Shown here piece after piece: positions 17,858 to 26,300 of a stretch of 64,000 bases of DNA; position 1 is the first letter of the stretch, and each line of letters begins with the position of its first letter. The notes under the pieces are model-generated. The model had not been told where the DNA came from. It did not search any database and saw only the letters and a list, made by a program, of their open reading frames with translations. The position numbers were made by a program, and so were the translations under genes. The DNA comes from UBA1723 sp045629285 (GTDB lineage Bacteria > Bacteroidota > Bacteroidia > Bacteroidales > Paludibacteraceae): the NCBI GenBank assembly GCA_045629285.1, contig JAZQQY010000038.1, positions 1-64,000 of the forward strand. The letters are read 5' to 3'.

Positions 17858-19852
17858 ATGAATAAGAAAATACATTTAAAAAGACTTATAAGTTTTGCAC
17901 TCTTTCTCACGATACCTCACACATACGTATGCGGACAAGACAATGATATTGATTCCTCTGTCGATCTGGACGAGATTGTGATCAAAGCATATAGTGGAAA
18001 TGAGAAAAAAGACAAAGTGAACCAAATCGAAGTTATCGGATCAAGCCAACTCGTCAGGGCAGCCTGCTGCAACTTAGGGGAGTCGTTCACAACAAACCCC
18101 TCAGTAGATGCGACTTACAGTGATGCCGCGACGGGAGCTAAACAGATCAAACTGCTTGGTCTAAATGGCAAATACGTCCAGATGCTGACTGAAAATATCC
18201 CGAACCTTCGTGGTGCGGCGATCCCTTACGGACTCAGTTATATCCCCGGCACATGGATGCGTTCCATCCAAGTGAGCAAAGGCGCGTCAAGTGTGAAAAA
18301 CGGATATGAAAGTACAACAGGACAAATTAATATAGAATTCAAGAAACCTCAGGATGAAGAAGAAATAAACGGAAATTTGTTTCTCAACTCTAGCTTGAAA
18401 TATGAGGCAAACGCAGATGGCAATATTCATCTCAACGACCGTCTGTCGACCAACCTGCTTCTCCATTTTGAAAACCAGCAAATGGAGCATGACGGCAACG
18501 ATGATAATTTCATGGACATTCCCCGCAACAGTCAATATAATCTCGGCCACAGATGGGCTTTTATATCCCGTAAATTCATAAGCCAACTTATGTTCAATTT
18601 TCTTCACGACGAACGAGAAAGCGGCATGATAAAGTCTGACAGAAATATTTATGATATTCCCCTCTACCGTATCGGCATAGAGACTAACCGATACGCATTC
18701 CAATGGAAAAATGCCTTGTTCTTGAATTCAGAGAAAAACTCTTCCGTCGCCCTTATGCTTCACGGATCTTGGCATGATGCAGACAATAATTTTGGAAACA
18801 CCTACTATGATGTCACTCAAAAAAATGGATATGCCCAACTTATGTATGAGACAGATTTTTCTGAGAGACACAGTCTTTCCACTGGCATATCTCTTAATTG
18901 TGATAAATACGATGAAGCCTCATCATTGTTCTTGTCTGATAAAACCATCGACAAGGAAATAGTTTCTGGAATATATACCCAATACACATATAAATTGCAC
19001 AGTAAACTGACGGCTATGGCTGGCATGCGCTGGGATTTTTCCTCTAAATTCGATGGATTTTTCACACCACGTGTCCACCTCAAATATTCACCATCGGAAA
19101 AGGTTACTTTTCGCGCATCTGTGGGAAAAGGAAGACGAACACCACATTGTTTGGCAGAAAACTCACACTTGCTGGTCTCTGGCAGAAACTTCTACTTTGA
19201 AAAAAATATGAAACAGGAAGAGGCGTGGAATTATGGCTTCTCCACTAATTTTACCTTCCCTATACATGATAAAAATCTTGAGGTGAATGCAGAATATTAT
19301 TTTACTGATTTTCAAAATAGTATGGTTGTGAATGTCGACGGAATGAATGGAGCTTATACCGTATCATTTGAAAATCTGGATGGAAAAAACTACAGCCACA
19401 CAGTACAACTAGATGTGACATATCCTTTTGGAGAAATTCTGGATGTGACCGCAGCCTGCCGCTTCAATGATGTCCGCACTACTTTCGATGGCATACTTTA
19501 CACCCAACCGTTAACCTCCCGTATTAAAGGATTGCTTACAATGGGATTTAAATCAAAACTTGATATTTGGCATTTTGATATAACTGGCCAGATTAACGGA
19601 AAAGGCAAATTATATGATCAGTCTTCTTATCCTGCCTTTTTCCAGCTGCAGGCACAAATATCAAGAGAATTCCGTCATTTTACAGTATATGTCGGAGGAG
19701 AAAACCTGACAGCTTATAAAATGAGCCATCCTGTCATTGCCGCTGATAATCCTTGGAGTGATCAGTTTGACGCGACGCAGGTGTGGGGCCCCACTCACGG
19801 AGCCATGGCATACGCTGGACTACGGTTTAACTTTAGGAAAAAAACAAATTAA
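17858..19852 (+). CDS. TonB-dependent receptor linked to HMA protein
   Basis: The 664-residue receptor has a signal peptide (to about residue 26, YVCGQ), a short acidic segment with a TonB-box-like DEIVIKAY, and a plug with RAACCNLGESFTTNPSVDAT and KQIKLLGLNGKYVQMLTEN. The barrel ends AYAGLRFNFRKKTN. The plug contains an adjacent Cys pair, a feature I associate with Bacteroidetes receptors encoded beside heavy-metal-binding HMA proteins. Here an HMA protein follows 10 bases downstream. I infer import of a metal ion or metal complex, most likely copper or a similar soft metal, across the outer membrane. No carboxypeptidase-regulatory-like domain is present. Confidence 0.85.
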   Translation: MNKKIHLKRLISFALFLTIPHTYVCGQDNDIDSSVDLDEIVIKAYSGNEKKDKVNQIEVIGSSQLVRAACCNLGESFTTNPSVDATYSDAATGAKQIKLLGLNGKYVQMLTENIPNLRGAAIPYGLSYIPGTWMRSIQVSKGASSVKNGYESTTGQINIEFKKPQDEEEINGNLFLNSSLKYEANADGNIHLNDRLSTNLLLHFENQQMEHDGNDDNFMDIPRNSQYNLGHRWAFISRKFISQLMFNFLHDERESGMIKSDRNIYDIPLYRIGIETNRYAFQWKNALFLNSEKNSSVALMLHGSWHDADNNFGNTYYDVTQKNGYAQLMYETDFSERHSLSTGISLNCDKYDEASSLFLSDKTIDKEIVSGIYTQYTYKLHSKLTAMAGMRWDFSSKFDGFFTPRVHLKYSPSEKVTFRASVGKGRRTPHCLAENSHLLVSGRNFYFEKNMKQEEAWNYGFSTNFTFPIHDKNLEVNAEYYFTDFQNSMVVNVDGMNGAYTVSFENLDGKNYSHTVQLDVTYPFGEILDVTAACRFNDVRTTFDGILYTQPLTSRIKGLLTMGFKSKLDIWHFDITGQINGKGKLYDQSSYPAFFQLQAQISREFRHFTVYVGGENLTAYKMSHPVIAADNPWSDQFDATQVWGPTHGAMAYAGLRFNFRKKTN

Positions 19853-19862
19853 TTAAAAAGAT

Positions 19863-20165
19863 ATGAAAAAACTATTTTTAGCACCTGCACTGTGTGCCTT
19901 TGTAGGAGATGTTTTTGCAGGAAACGACGCAAAAGATTCACAGTTGGACACATTAGTTGTGACGACACAACCCGTCATGCATTGTTCTAAATGTGAAAAC
20001 AAAATCAAGTCTAACATTCGTTTCGTGAAGGGAACCAAATCAATTGAGACATCTGTTCCCGATCAAAAAGTGACAATCATCTACAATAACAAAAAATCTT
20101 CTTTGGAGGATTTCAAAAAAGAATTCAAAAGAATTGGTTATGAAATAACTGTTTTGCCTAAATAG
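19863..20165 (+). CDS. Periplasmic heavy-metal-associated (HMA) domain protein
   Basis: The 100-residue protein has a signal peptide (MKKLFLAPALCAFVGDVFAG) and a single ferredoxin-like HMA domain. The metal site is MHCSKCENKI at about residues 39-48, the standard MxCxxC loop that binds Cu(I), Zn or Cd. The remainder follows the family (VKGTKSIETSVPDQKVTIIY ... EFKRIGYEI). Secretion places the chaperone in the periplasm, where it could accept metal entering through the receptor 10 bases upstream. A hairpin terminator follows, so this is the last gene of the locus. Confidence 0.88.
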   Translation: MKKLFLAPALCAFVGDVFAGNDAKDSQLDTLVVTTQPVMHCSKCENKIKSNIRFVKGTKSIETSVPDQKVTIIYNNKKSSLEDFKKEFKRIGYEITVLPK

Positions 20166-20202
20166 CAGACAGTAAATTCTTTTTTCATGTTTTATTTTTC
20201 AA

Positions 20203-20231
20203 AGGCTGTGAGGTGATCACAGCTTTTTTTG
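20203..20231 (+). terminator. Terminator of the metal locus
   Basis: GCTGTGA (20205-20211) and TCACAGC (20217-20223) pair around a 5-nt loop and are followed by seven T. Confidence 0.85.
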
Positions 20232-20789
20232 TTAAAAAGATGAAAACAGACGTATTACCAAAAAATACAACGAGGAAATCGACGAAAAACATGCATGGGA
20301 TTAACCCCACTAAGCTCTAACGAGCCCATCATGGGATGAATGGGAAGATCATGAATAATTAATGCATAAACGATTAATGTGTATTCATAATTTGGCTGAA
20401 TTTTGATGTCAAGTGACGAATCGTGAACCTGATGTGATGAAATGCAATTTTAAATCCATAAAATTAAGTGGTAATTTTTGTATAAATATTGGCCTAAACG
20501 TACTCTAATACATCGCAAAAACCGAATAATTCTTAAAAAATGTAAAAAAATATGTTAAATGAGGATTTTTATGACTTTTCTCTATGCTTAATGTGTATAA
20601 ATTTTTATTCCTTTGCGACGTCTCTGAAAAAACTGCGCTTTAGCGGTGTTTTTGAGACAAAGGGTTTTGATGTTAGAGAGGTTGATTTAATATTAGATGT
20701 GAATAGCTGTTTTGCCTGTTTATTAGTTGATGTATGTGTAGGTGATAGAGGCTGATGAAAGAGGGTTTGATGGCATATTAGGATAAACG
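20232..20789. other. AT-rich region upstream of the fimbrial locus
   Basis: These 558 bases hold no gene I can support. Short open frames, such as one at 20552-20755, have no signal peptide, domain or start context. The region should contain the promoter for the fimbrial genes. The best -7-like sequence is ATTCCTTTGC near 20609, which lacks the TA and is therefore only a weak candidate. No invertible-promoter repeats were recognised. Confidence 0.5.
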
Positions 20790-22115
20790 TTGGTCAGGAA
20801 ATTTATTACATATTGTGTGGTTCTGTTTTTGAACGTTGCTGTGGCGGCGGCTCAAAAAAGCGGTGGATTCAGTGACTTTTTGGATTCAACGAAAATCACA
20901 TTTTATTTCCAGGTAGGTTCCTCAGCAATTGATCTTTATTATTCAAGTAATAGCGCAATGCTTGATAAATTGCGTTCTGTGTCCGAACAAAGAAGATCAG
21001 ATTCCATTTATGTGCCACGAGTTGATGTTTTCTCTGGTGTTTCTCCAGAAGGATCGGATGAGGCAAACTCAAATGTGAGATGGAAGCGTTTGGACAACTC
21101 TATTAATTTTCTAAAAAGATATTTCGATCTTCCTAGATATAATGAGAACCATTTCGACGCGAAAGTGACTATTCCTCAGATTTGGGAAAACCTTTCTAAA
21201 GAGGTGAGTCGATCTGATATCGCTAACAAAGAGAGAGTTCTTCAATGTATTAATGGTGGAGGCGATGTCCCGGCTAAGCTTAAGGCAATTGATAAGAGCG
21301 GTGCGACGTGGAATGAGATTTCACAGAAGTATTTCCCTCAATTGCGTCGATGCGAGGTTGTGGTCTATTTCAAGAAGAGAGAGGCTCCGAAAGCTTTCCC
21401 TACAATGGATCAACCTTTGCCAGAGGATGAAGATGAGGTGTTTGTTTATGTGAGAAAACCTCATGACGAGCTTTCTTCAATGACTCCATTGAAGGTGTCG
21501 AAGGCACAGGCAGAGAGATTGAAGAAACGTCAGACGATTACTGAGTATCATCCGATGTTCGCAGTCAACTCAAATCTATTCTACGACGGAATAGGAGCTC
21601 CGAATTTTGGCCTTGAGTTGCCAATCGGAAAATTGAGTTTCAATGTCTCTTATGTTTTCCCTTGGTATTCGGCTAAGAAAGACAATTGGTGTTACCAGCT
21701 CAACTATTGGGAGCTAGAAGGAAAGTATTGGCTTGGCGACAGAGAATATGCACCTAAGCTTACAGGATACGCCATAGGATTGTATGCTGGAGTGGGATAC
21801 TACGACTTCGAGTTCAAGTCGAAAGGATATCAAGGTGAGATATGTGTGAATGCTGGAGCGTCTTTTCATTACGCTAAGCAATTCGGAAAAGAGAAACGAT
21901 GGAGATTGCAGTTTGGTGGCGGTGTCGGAATGATGCGTACCAACTACAGCTACTATGAACATAGGTATGGCCATTTGGTGTGGAAGCGCGACGGACGCTA
22001 CACATGGTTCGGACCTACAAAACTTGACATTAACCTAGGATACTTGCTTCACAGAAAGGTGGAGAAGCCAAGTAACCTAATTATAGAGGAAGGAGGTGGC
22101 AATGCTACGAAATAG
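20790..22115 (+). CDS. DUF3575 outer-membrane protein of the fimbrial locus
   Basis: This 441-residue protein has a signal peptide (VRKFITYCVVLFLNVAVAAAQ). An OmpA-like segment follows (ITFYFQVGSSAIDLYYSSNS, then VDVFSGVSPEGSDEANS and cycles of charged helices, about 30-190). The C-terminal beta-barrel domain resembles DUF3575 (NSNLFYDGIGAPNFGLELPI ... LDINLGYLLHRKVE). DUF3575 genes commonly open fimbrillin operons in Bacteroidales. The start must be TTG at 20790: an in-frame TAA lies two codons before it and the signal peptide begins at once. A weak AGGA precedes it. The next gene overlaps the end by 14 bases. Confidence 0.8.
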   Translation: MVRKFITYCVVLFLNVAVAAAQKSGGFSDFLDSTKITFYFQVGSSAIDLYYSSNSAMLDKLRSVSEQRRSDSIYVPRVDVFSGVSPEGSDEANSNVRWKRLDNSINFLKRYFDLPRYNENHFDAKVTIPQIWENLSKEVSRSDIANKERVLQCINGGGDVPAKLKAIDKSGATWNEISQKYFPQLRRCEVVVYFKKREAPKAFPTMDQPLPEDEDEVFVYVRKPHDELSSMTPLKVSKAQAERLKKRQTITEYHPMFAVNSNLFYDGIGAPNFGLELPIGKLSFNVSYVFPWYSAKKDNWCYQLNYWELEGKYWLGDREYAPKLTGYAIGLYAGVGYYDFEFKSKGYQGEICVNAGASFHYAKQFGKEKRWRLQFGGGVGMMRTNYSYYEHRYGHLVWKRDGRYTWFGPTKLDINLGYLLHRKVEKPSNLIIEEGGGNATK

Positions 22116-23202
22116 CGTTTCGGCGGTGTTGGGAATCCTTCTGATGTTGATTGCCACATCTTGCGACAGACGTCAGCTTTGGGACGAGTGGGACACTCTG
22201 GTGCCAATAGACATTAACGTCAACTGGAGTCAGAGCCGCTGGGCCGAATTCGACGAGGGTGCTGCTCCTACAGGAATGTCTATTTATGCCTACGATCAGA
22301 TGGGCAAGCAGCAGAATGTAGTGAAGGTGACAAACGATCTTGAACATGTTGAGCTTAAGCTATACGACGGTGATTGGAACGTGTTTGTGTTCAACCAGTC
22401 TATTATGGAATACGCGTCGCTCCAGTTTAGAGGAATGGATAAATACGCGTCGGCACAGATCGAGACAATTCCTCAATCATCACGATGGTTCGCAGCCTCA
22501 CGTGCTGAATGGGTGACACGTTCGAACTCTCCTTGGGCGGTGCAGACTCGTGCTACTCGAGCTCAAGCCACAAGAGACGGAACGCGTGCCGACGAATACT
22601 CACTCACAACAAAGCAGCCAATCTGGTTTGCCAGCGACTGCCACGAGGGTGTGATTATCGACGAGGACAAGATCATAAGAGATTTTACACCACACACTCG
22701 TTTCGACAACGGTATATTCTATACTAAGTCGGCGATCATCAAGATGGGAGTGAAGGTTCATTTCAAAGGATTCGCAAACCTTTACACTGTAAGATCTGTA
22801 ATAAGTGGTGTAGCAAAATCCTACAACATCAGCAAGATGCATTCTCAATATGAGATGACAGCGCATGAGTTGACAGGATGGGAAAGCAAAGCAGAGACAG
22901 ATAGCACAGGATATGTGGAGACATCATTCCAGACATTCGGCTTGATAGATGGCTATTCTTATCAGCCGGAAGAGCTTTATCTTCATTTGGATGTGATGCT
23001 TCGCGACGGTGAGACAGTTATGACCTACGATTTGCCAGTGGGCGGTTTGGTCAAAGAGACAGAAGACAAAGATTTAGATTTGATCATAGAGATTAAGGAT
23101 CCGCTTGAACTTCCAGACGTGGAGGTGAACGAAACAGGTAACGGATTCGAAATCACGGTGAGTGATTGGGAGGATGAGATCAATATCGACATCGATTTGT
23201 AA
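22102..23202 (+). CDS. DUF5119 fimbrial anchor-type lipoprotein (Mfa2/FimB-like)
   Basis: The protein is about 366 residues, with a lipoprotein signal ending in LIATSC followed by DRRQLWDEWD. The beta domain starts VPIDINVNWSQSRW with PTGMSIYAYDQMG, a pattern typical of DUF5119 / FimB-Mfa2 anchor subunits that end and tether fimbriae in the outer membrane. The C-terminal half (about 205-365) repeats an Ig-like fold and ends in an acidic strand (WEDEINIDIDL). ATG at 22102 is chosen because a strong AGGAGGTGG lies just before it; a GTG at 22096 is the alternative. It overlaps the DUF3575 gene, so the two are coupled. Confidence 0.8.
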   Translation: MLRNSVSAVLGILLMLIATSCDRRQLWDEWDTLVPIDINVNWSQSRWAEFDEGAAPTGMSIYAYDQMGKQQNVVKVTNDLEHVELKLYDGDWNVFVFNQSIMEYASLQFRGMDKYASAQIETIPQSSRWFAASRAEWVTRSNSPWAVQTRATRAQATRDGTRADEYSLTTKQPIWFASDCHEGVIIDEDKIIRDFTPHTRFDNGIFYTKSAIIKMGVKVHFKGFANLYTVRSVISGVAKSYNISKMHSQYEMTAHELTGWESKAETDSTGYVETSFQTFGLIDGYSYQPEELYLHLDVMLRDGETVMTYDLPVGGLVKETEDKDLDLIIEIKDPLELPDVEVNETGNGFEITVSDWEDEINIDIDL

Positions 23203-23243
23203 AAAAGAAACAAAAGGAAAAAACAATTAAAAAATTTATTAAC

Positions 23244-24623
23244 ATGAAAAAAGTTTTCTTTTTCGCACTTGCAAGCTTAGCTCTTGCATCGTGTTCTCAG
23301 GACGAAGAGTTCGCTCCAGAGAAGTCTAGTTCTAAGGGTGGTTCTAACAGAGCTAACACAGAGGCTTTGAGTTTCTCTACTTACACAGCTGGTGGTACTC
23401 GTGCTACAGATGTTACTTCTGCTGAGGTTATAGCTTCTGGTTTCAAGGTATCTGCTTGGTATGATGGTAAGAAGTTCTTCGATGATAACGCTTTGTATGA
23501 GAACGGTGCTGTAGCTGATGGTACAGTTATCGATGAAGCTTTTGATACAGTGGAGGATACTTACTGGTGGCCACGTCTATCAACAACTGACACAATCCGT
23601 TTCCGTGCATTCAACAATCTAACAGTTCCTGCTAAGTGGTTGAATGATTCTTGCCAGAAGGTTATGTATAAGATTCAGGAGACTGCTGAGGCTCAGGAGG
23701 ATTTGGTAATCGCTTTTGCTGAGGCTTCAGAAAAGCCAGAAGAGGGAGTTCAGCCATTGAACTTTACTCACGCTCTTTCTAAGGTAAACTTCTCATTTGT
23801 AGGTGATAATCCTAAATACAAGTACACAATTAATAAGGTAGAGGTTATCGCTGCTGGTGAACTTGCATCTAATACAGCAAATGACAAGATGCCTATCTTA
23901 TCATTTGCTGAGACTACAGAGTTGGGTGCTAATGGCACAGATGATGGTGATCAACCAAATGGTGTTCAGGCTGATAAGGCATCTTGGGAGTACACAGCGA
24001 TTAATGGTAAAGATGCTTTGGTAAATGGTGAGGGTGCAAATCAGGGTGTTCTATACACTTATTATTCAGATGCAGTAGGTGTTTCTAATAAACTAGCTGA
24101 TAATTCAGATCCTACAAACCCAGTAGCAGCAGATACTAAGATTGAAATGGAAGATCAGAACTTCATGCTACTTCCTCAGTCTGATTCAATCGCAATCCGT
24201 GTTTACTATAAGGTTGAGGATAAGAATGGTAAGTTGATCGGTAACTGTGGTTATGAATTGACAGATGAATTCGGACGTCATGAAAGAATGGATGATTTCG
24301 ACGCTTCTACAGCTATCTATGGTTGCAAGACTGTAGTCGTTAAGCTTGGTACTAATGATTATATTGGAGGAACAGAAACAATTCCTGCATGGGAGGCTGG
24401 AAAGGCATACCGTTTCACTATGACATTGCCTACAGTTAACTTCATTGGTGATAGAGACGAGGATGGTGTAGCTGATGGACTAGAAAATGGTATCGACTTG
24501 GATGGTGACTTGGATGGAAACGATTCAGAGTTCGATGAGTTGACTCCAATCAGATTCTCTGTAACAGTTTCTAACTGGGAGGAGACAGAGCTTAACTCTA
24601 ACATCACAATCAAGACTTATTAA
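23244..24623 (+). CDS. Fimbrillin-family lipoprotein, probable major subunit
   Basis: The 459-residue protein has a lipobox (LALASC) followed by SQDEEF. The fimbrillin N-terminal domain shows NTEALSFSTYTAGGTRATDV, including the Arg within GGTRAT, the kind of site cleaved in mature fimbrillins. The C-terminal domain carries FMLLPQSDSIAIRVYYKVED and ends with strand NITIKTY, suited to donor-strand exchange. A DxDxDG-rich loop (DRDEDGVADGLENGIDLDGD) just before the last strands may bind calcium. The highly biased codons (GCT, GGT, TCT, ACA) suggest high expression. It is followed by a large hairpin that could stabilise its 3' end. Confidence 0.85.
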   Translation: MKKVFFFALASLALASCSQDEEFAPEKSSSKGGSNRANTEALSFSTYTAGGTRATDVTSAEVIASGFKVSAWYDGKKFFDDNALYENGAVADGTVIDEAFDTVEDTYWWPRLSTTDTIRFRAFNNLTVPAKWLNDSCQKVMYKIQETAEAQEDLVIAFAEASEKPEEGVQPLNFTHALSKVNFSFVGDNPKYKYTINKVEVIAAGELASNTANDKMPILSFAETTELGANGTDDGDQPNGVQADKASWEYTAINGKDALVNGEGANQGVLYTYYSDAVGVSNKLADNSDPTNPVAADTKIEMEDQNFMLLPQSDSIAIRVYYKVEDKNGKLIGNCGYELTDEFGRHERMDDFDASTAIYGCKTVVVKLGTNDYIGGTETIPAWEAGKAYRFTMTLPTVNFIGDRDEDGVADGLENGIDLDGDLDGNDSEFDELTPIRFSVTVSNWEETELNSNITIKTY

Positions 24624-24641
24624 TCAAATAATAAGATATTA

Positions 24642-24674
24642 TTCGGCGAAGGTGCAAACTGCACCTTTGCTGAA
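24642..24674 (+). terminator. Large hairpin behind first fimbrillin gene
   Basis: TTCGGCGAAGGTGCA and TGCACCTTTGCTGAA pair over about 15 bp with two G-U pairs and a 3-nt loop. No T run follows, so it may act as an mRNA-stabilising or attenuating structure that makes the first subunit more abundant than those downstream. A second perfect 8-bp hairpin (GGTTATAG / CTATAACC) lies at 24700-24724. Confidence 0.6.
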
Positions 24675-24795
24675 TATATTTAATAACGTTAACAAAATTG
24701 GTTATAGAAGTGAGATTCTATAACCAGTCTATTTAAGCGATCTTTAATACAATGCATAGTTCATAATGCATAATTCATAATTGGCGAACACGCTC

Positions 24796-24850
24796 GTAGA
24801 GACGCACGGACGTGCGTGTAAATCAATTAATTCGTCCCCGAAGGGGGACA
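24796..24850. repeat. Degenerate GTAGAGACG palindrome and GC hairpin
   Basis: GTAGAGACGCACGGACGTGCGTG at 24796 is a half-conserved copy of the palindrome family seen at 35140, 42005 and 58100. It is followed by the hairpin GTCCCCGAAGGGGGAC near 24834-24849. Both lie in the gap between two fimbrillin genes. Confidence 0.5.
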
Positions 24851-24915
24851 CACAACCAAAGGTTAACGTAATCGATTGCTTTTTGCGAAACAAAATGCTG
24901 TCGGAAAAAAGAGAA

Positions 24916-26259
24916 ATGATGAGAACTGTACGATTCAACATGTTTAAATTAAGCTGGCTGGCAATTTCATTGTCGGCATTGTTTGCGTCGTGCAAGGAAG
25001 ATGTGGAGGAGGATGTCGTAGCGGAAAAGAGGAATGCAAATAGCAGTGTTATCTCTTTCTCCACATATACGGCTGGAGCAACACGTGCTAACGATGTTAC
25101 AATAGCTGACTTTTTAAGTAAACAAAATAGCGGAATAGCATTCAAAGTTTCGGCTTGGAAAGCTAATTCAACCGATTATTTCTTCATGGCTGATACCCGT
25201 AATAATATAGGCACTGCAGATGGCAAATTGGAAAAAGAAAATGGTATTTTCGATACAATGGATCAAACTTACTATTGGCCGTTGTCAAGTGGTGATTATC
25301 CAATCAGTTTCTATGCATTTAATGATGGTGTAAGAGCAAGTTGGAATAATTCAAAAACACCTAAAGAAGTATCATTTTCGGTTCAGAATACTGCTGCTAA
25401 TAACTACGATTTGGTCGTTGCATATGCAAGAGCAGAGGAGAAGCCGGAGAATGGAGTGTTACCATTGAACTTTATCCATGCTCTTTCAAAAGTGAATTTT
25501 TCATTTGTAGGAGCGGACGAAGATCTCTATATATACACTGTCAACAAAGTGGAGATTATCTCTGCAGGTTCGAAGGGAGTGGTTTCGTTTAAGAAGTCAA
25601 CAGAGGTAGGATCGAGTGCCAAGCCATCACAGATGATAGCGTGGAATTATACACAAATAAATGATATATCATTTTCAAAACCTTTGGTAAAAGCCACTGG
25701 TGCCGGTCAAGGATTCCTTTGCAAATACTATGATAAAGCTGCTGGTTTTACCACTGGAGGCCAGGATGCTGTAAGAAATGAAAATTGCCGATTGATTCCC
25801 CAGAAAGGTAAGATAGCCATACGTGTATATTACAAAGTAGAATACAAGGATTCCAAGAAGTTGAAAGGAAATTGTGGTTTCTATGAGACAGACAGAGAAG
25901 GAAATCATAATGTGATGCTTGATTCGGATGGTAAGGTTGTCACTTCTGGAGGTATAAATAAGTATACATCAGGAGGTATAAAAGGATGTAAGACGTTGGT
26001 TGTCGATTTAGGAAAGGATGTTCCGGAGTGGGAGCCAAGCAAGGCATACCGTTTTACTTTGACATTGCCAACAGCAAGTTTCAGAGGAGACTTTAGTGGA
26101 GATGGTGTCGCTGACGACAGAGATGAGTTTGGCAAGGATTCGGATGGCGACGGTGATGACGATGTATCTGAGTTCAAATCATCAAATCCTATATTGTTCT
26201 CAGTAAAGGTTAACCCATGGGCATCTGTAGAAGCCAGCGGTAACATTACAATCAATTAA
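24916..26259 (+). CDS. Fimbrillin-family lipoprotein, paralogue of the first subunit
   Basis: About 447 residues, with a lipoprotein signal ending LFASC followed by KEDVEED. Domain order and wording follow the upstream fimbrillin: VISFSTYTAGATRANDVT, DQTYYWPLSSGDYPISFYAF, RLIPQKGKIAIRVYYKVEYK, KAYRFTLTLPTASFRGDFSG. An Asp-rich loop (GVADDRDEFGKDSDGDGDDD) and a last strand GNITIN follow. Tandem duplication with divergence is evident. The frame is open further upstream to a TTG at 24781, but that region holds a palindromic repeat. ATG at 24916 or 24919 gives a sensible signal peptide; ATG at 24895 is possible. Confidence 0.8.
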   Translation: MMRTVRFNMFKLSWLAISLSALFASCKEDVEEDVVAEKRNANSSVISFSTYTAGATRANDVTIADFLSKQNSGIAFKVSAWKANSTDYFFMADTRNNIGTADGKLEKENGIFDTMDQTYYWPLSSGDYPISFYAFNDGVRASWNNSKTPKEVSFSVQNTAANNYDLVVAYARAEEKPENGVLPLNFIHALSKVNFSFVGADEDLYIYTVNKVEIISAGSKGVVSFKKSTEVGSSAKPSQMIAWNYTQINDISFSKPLVKATGAGQGFLCKYYDKAAGFTTGGQDAVRNENCRLIPQKGKIAIRVYYKVEYKDSKKLKGNCGFYETDREGNHNVMLDSDGKVVTSGGINKYTSGGIKGCKTLVVDLGKDVPEWEPSKAYRFTLTLPTASFRGDFSGDGVADDRDEFGKDSDGDGDDDVSEFKSSNPILFSVKVNPWASVEASGNITIN

Positions 26260-26300
26260 TTCAATTATTAACCGTTAATTATTAATTGTTAATTAGAAAG

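Noticed and set aside
20552..20755. 67-codon frame before the fimbrial locus
   Set aside because: No recognisable feature, poor start context and AT-rich non-coding surroundings.
24796..24850. Possible CRISPR or phase-variation repeats near the fimbrillin genes
   Set aside because: The repeats are a single degenerate palindrome and one hairpin, with no regular spacing, no recombinase gene nearby and no paired inverted repeats flanking a promoter.
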